Shown: in pieces, positions 6,577 to 7,941 of the stretch
How positions within the stretch are numbered: the first letter of the stretch is position 1
Layout of the letters: each line of letters begins with the position of its first letter
Assembly (NCBI GenBank): GCA_009787075.1
Contig: WRGS01000162.1
Span: 1-7,941 of the forward strand
Origin: Paludibacter sp.
GTDB lineage: Bacteria; Bacteroidota; Bacteroidia; Bacteroidales; Paludibacteraceae
Reading direction: 5' to 3'
DNA: 7,941 bases
Program-made: the position numbers and the translations under genes
Notes under the pieces: generated by a model
What the model was told of the DNA's origin: nothing
The model's database searches: none
What the model saw: only the letters and a program-made list of their open reading frames with translations

Positions 6577-7623
6577 ATGGAACACGAACTGTATATTGCT
6601 CGTTGTTTGCAACTTGCGGCGTGTGGAGTGGGCTTTGTTGCGCCAAATCCTATGGTTGGGGCGGTGCTTGTTTGTGATGGAAAAATTATTGGCGAAGGCT
6701 ATCATCACGCTTACGGACAGCCGCACGCAGAAGTGAATGCGATTGCTGAAGTAAAGGCGCAAAATGCCGAATTGTTATCAAAATCAACGCTTTATGTTAA
6801 TCTTGAACCGTGCGCTCATTACGGAAAAACGCCGCCTTGCGCCGAATTGATAATTAGCAGCGGGATTTCCAAAGTTGTTATTGGAAATATCGACCCAAAT
6901 CCTAAAGTGGCAGGCAAAGGCGTTAAAATGCTGCAAAATGCAGGAATTGAGGTGATTACAGGTGTTCTAGAAAATGAGTGTAGAGAATTAAACAAACGTT
7001 TTTTTACTTTTATTGAAAAAAAACGCCCTTATATTTTTCTCAAATGGGCGCAAACTGCCGATGGTTTTTTGGATAAAAAGCGCACAAATGCTTCTGAGCC
7101 GCCTTTGGTGATTTCAAATGAATTGACAAAACTGCTGACGCATAAAATTCGCACGGAAAATCAGGCGATTATGGTTGGTACAAATACAGCTTTGCTCGAT
7201 AATCCGAAACTTTCGGCGCGGCGGTGGGAAGGGAAAAATCCTGTACGCCTTGTAATTGATGCCCACAGGCGCATTCCTGAAAATTTTAACATTTTTGATG
7301 GCACGCAGCCGACAATTATCTTTACTGAAAAAACAAATAATTTACATAAAAATAATGTTGATTTTGTTAATATTGATTTTTCAAAAAATATTATAAATAA
7401 TTTATTAACAGCAATTTATCAGCAAAATATTCATTCTGTTCTTGTGGAAGGCGGACAAATGTTGCTGCAAAGTTTTATTCAAAGCGGTTTGTGGGATTAT
7501 GCGCAGATGGAAATTGCGCCTTTTACTATCGGCAGCGGAATTGCTGCGCCCGCGCTGGCAAAATTGCCAACCAAAGAAACCGATTACAATGGACATAGAG
7601 TTTTAGAATTTGAAAATATCTAA
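6577..7623 (+). CDS. ribD: Bifunctional riboflavin biosynthesis protein RibD (deaminase/reductase)
   Basis: RibD catalyses two cytoplasmic steps of riboflavin synthesis: deamination of the diaminopyrimidine ribosylamino-phosphate formed from GTP, then NADPH-dependent reduction of the ribose chain. The protein has 348 residues, a normal bifunctional length. The N-terminal deaminase domain (about 1-145) has APNPMVGAV (22-30) and the zinc site H50-A-E52, with C79 and C88 in EPCAHYGKTPPC (77-88). The reductase domain (about 150-345) has LKWAQTADG (155-163), MVGTNTALLDNP (199-210) and VEGGQMLLQSF (290-300). All deaminase zinc ligands and the proton-shuttling Glu are present, so both halves look functional. 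It is not clustered with other rib genes here; its neighbours are divergent dapL and convergent ispH. A short A/T-rich stretch (about 7320-7410) lies between conserved reductase blocks. Confidence 0.97.
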   Translation: MEHELYIARCLQLAACGVGFVAPNPMVGAVLVCDGKIIGEGYHHAYGQPHAEVNAIAEVKAQNAELLSKSTLYVNLEPCAHYGKTPPCAELIISSGISKVVIGNIDPNPKVAGKGVKMLQNAGIEVITGVLENECRELNKRFFTFIEKKRPYIFLKWAQTADGFLDKKRTNASEPPLVISNELTKLLTHKIRTENQAIMVGTNTALLDNPKLSARRWEGKNPVRLVIDAHRRIPENFNIFDGTQPTIIFTEKTNNLHKNNVDFVNIDFSKNIINNLLTAIYQQNIHSVLVEGGQMLLQSFIQSGLWDYAQMEIAPFTIGSGIAAPALAKLPTKETDYNGHRVLEFENI

Positions 7624-7720
7624 TAAATAGCAGGTTGAAGATAGAATTTAGAAGTTTGAAGATGGAAATTTTTTAAGAAATTATTGAAATTTATAAATAA
7701 TGCTAATTGCAAGTTGATTT

Positions 7721-7736
7721 TTGCCCGTTATGGCAA
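7721..7736. other. Small perfect hairpin downstream of ribD
   Basis: TTGCC (7721-7725) pairs with GGCAA (7732-7736) around the 6-nt loop CGTTAT. It lies about 100 nt after the ribD stop and is followed by TATATTAAAA rather than a T-run, so it is a weak terminator candidate at best. Confidence 0.35.
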
Positions 7737-7746
7737 TATATTAAAA

Positions 7747-7759
7747 GCGTAACGTACGC
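7747..7759. other. Short hairpin GCGTA-ACG-TACGC
   Basis: A perfect 5-bp stem (7747-7751 with 7755-7759) with a 3-nt loop sits at the edge of the GC-richer purine repeat stretch. It may be the end of a dispersed repeat; no other copy lies in this window. Confidence 0.35.
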
Positions 7760-7794
7760 AAAGCGCGAAAGCACGAAGGGTGAAGCGCCTCGTT

Positions 7795-7817
7795 TTGCAG
7801 GATTTGCAATTCTGCAA
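7795..7817 (-). terminator. Hairpin just after the ispH stop, possible terminator
   Basis: TTGCAGGATT (7795-7804) and AATTCTGCAA (7808-7817) form a 10-bp stem with one G-T wobble and a TGC loop. On the minus strand it starts 14 nt after the ispH stop, the place for a transcript-end structure. No T-tract follows in that direction (AACGAGG), so a canonical intrinsic terminator is not supported; it may only stabilise the 3' end. Confidence 0.35.
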
Positions 7818-7830
7818 GTATGAACATTTT

Positions 7831-7941
7831 CTATCTTCCTCTTACTTGTTCCGCTACTTTTTCCATTAGCCAGCGTGGTGTGGAAGTTGCACCGCAAATT
7901 CCGATTTTTTTTGTTAAATCAATCTGTAACTCAACAACTTC
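7831..7941 (-). CDS. ispH: 4-hydroxy-3-methylbut-2-enyl diphosphate reductase IspH (LytB), C-terminal fragment
   Basis: Reading the minus strand from the window edge, 36 codons precede a TAG at 7831-7833, in frame with no start inside the window. The fragment contains TKKIGICGATSTPRWLMEKV, which matches the C-terminal end of IspH; the Ser of the STP motif corresponds to a diphosphate-binding Ser in E. coli IspH (the GASAP motif). IspH is the iron-sulfur enzyme of the last MEP-pathway step, reducing HMBPP to IPP and DMAPP in the cytoplasm. Full proteins are about 280-320 residues, so nearly 90% lies beyond the right edge, including the cluster Cys residues. It faces ribD convergently across 197 bp. 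The identification rests on one motif block, but the wording is distinctive for Bacteroidota IspH. Confidence 0.85.
   Translation of the reverse strand, partial: EVVELQIDLTKKIGICGATSTPRWLMEKVAEQVRGR

Larger units (their letters stand above)
7624..7830. other. Intergenic region between convergent ribD and ispH, with small hairpins and degenerate repeats
   Basis: This 207-bp gap has no supported gene. It contains a direct repeat (TTGAAGATAGAATTT at 7635-7649 and TTGAAGATGGAAATTT at 7656-7671), three small hairpins (7721-7736, 7747-7759, 7795-7817), and a relatively GC-rich purine stretch (about 7758-7790) with a degenerate 7-8-base period: AAGCGCG, AAGCACG, AAGGGTG, AAGCGCC. No typical hairpin-plus-T-run terminator is present in either direction. 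A minus-strand reading frame from 7897 runs across it and overlaps ispH in another frame, with no sign of being real. Confidence 0.6.

Noticed and set aside
7703..7897. Minus-strand frame of 64 codons at the right end
   Set aside because: It overlaps the recognised ispH tail in another frame and otherwise translates the repeat-like stretch; no family resemblance.
1..7941. New defence system, prophage, CRISPR array, or tRNA/rRNA gene
   Set aside because: All sizeable frames are explained by recognisable housekeeping or envelope genes; no spaced repeats, integrase, nuclease or tRNA cloverleaf was seen on either strand by eye.

Overview
The window reads as a chromosomal stretch from a member of the Bacteroidota, probably Bacteroidales. 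Four lines of evidence support this. Bacteroidota-type -7 boxes (TAnnTTTG) sit in front of several genes. Start codons lack Shine-Dalgarno sequences and follow A/T-rich leaders. One lipoprotein has acidic residues just after the lipobox Cys, as in Bacteroidota surface lipoproteins. The gene set (GH3 beta-glucosidase, DapL, RibD, an IspH ending in GATSTPRW) also fits. GC content is low and uneven: I counted about 57% in one 60-base line of the GH3 gene and about 17% in one line of tilS.

Layout. 1-1767 (+) is the 3' part of a GH3 beta-glucosidase gene that begins before the window. 1768-1980 is intergenic; it holds a nested inverted-repeat element (about 1810-1910) and the tilS promoter. 1981-3306 (+) is tilS. 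3414-3878 and 3892-5220 (+) form a two-gene unit: an FKBP-type prolyl-isomerase lipoprotein, then a membrane protein with a TPM domain, four CxxC pairs and a Gly-rich tail. 5246-6496 (-) is dapL, convergent with the TPM gene across only 25 bp. 6497-6576 is an 80-bp divergent promoter region. 6577-7623 (+) is ribD. 7624-7830 is intergenic, with small hairpins and degenerate repeats. 7831-7941 (-) is the C-terminal end of ispH, cut by the window edge.

The genes do not form one pathway. They cover sugar hydrolysis, tRNA modification, envelope protein folding or quality control, lysine/diaminopimelate synthesis, riboflavin synthesis and isoprenoid synthesis. Most of the window is ordinary core metabolism. 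I found no tRNA or rRNA gene, CRISPR array, transposase, phage gene or recognisable defence system, and no strong case for a new multi-gene system. The least understood parts are the FKBP/TPM pair, the nested repeat upstream of tilS and the hairpin-rich ribD-ispH gap.
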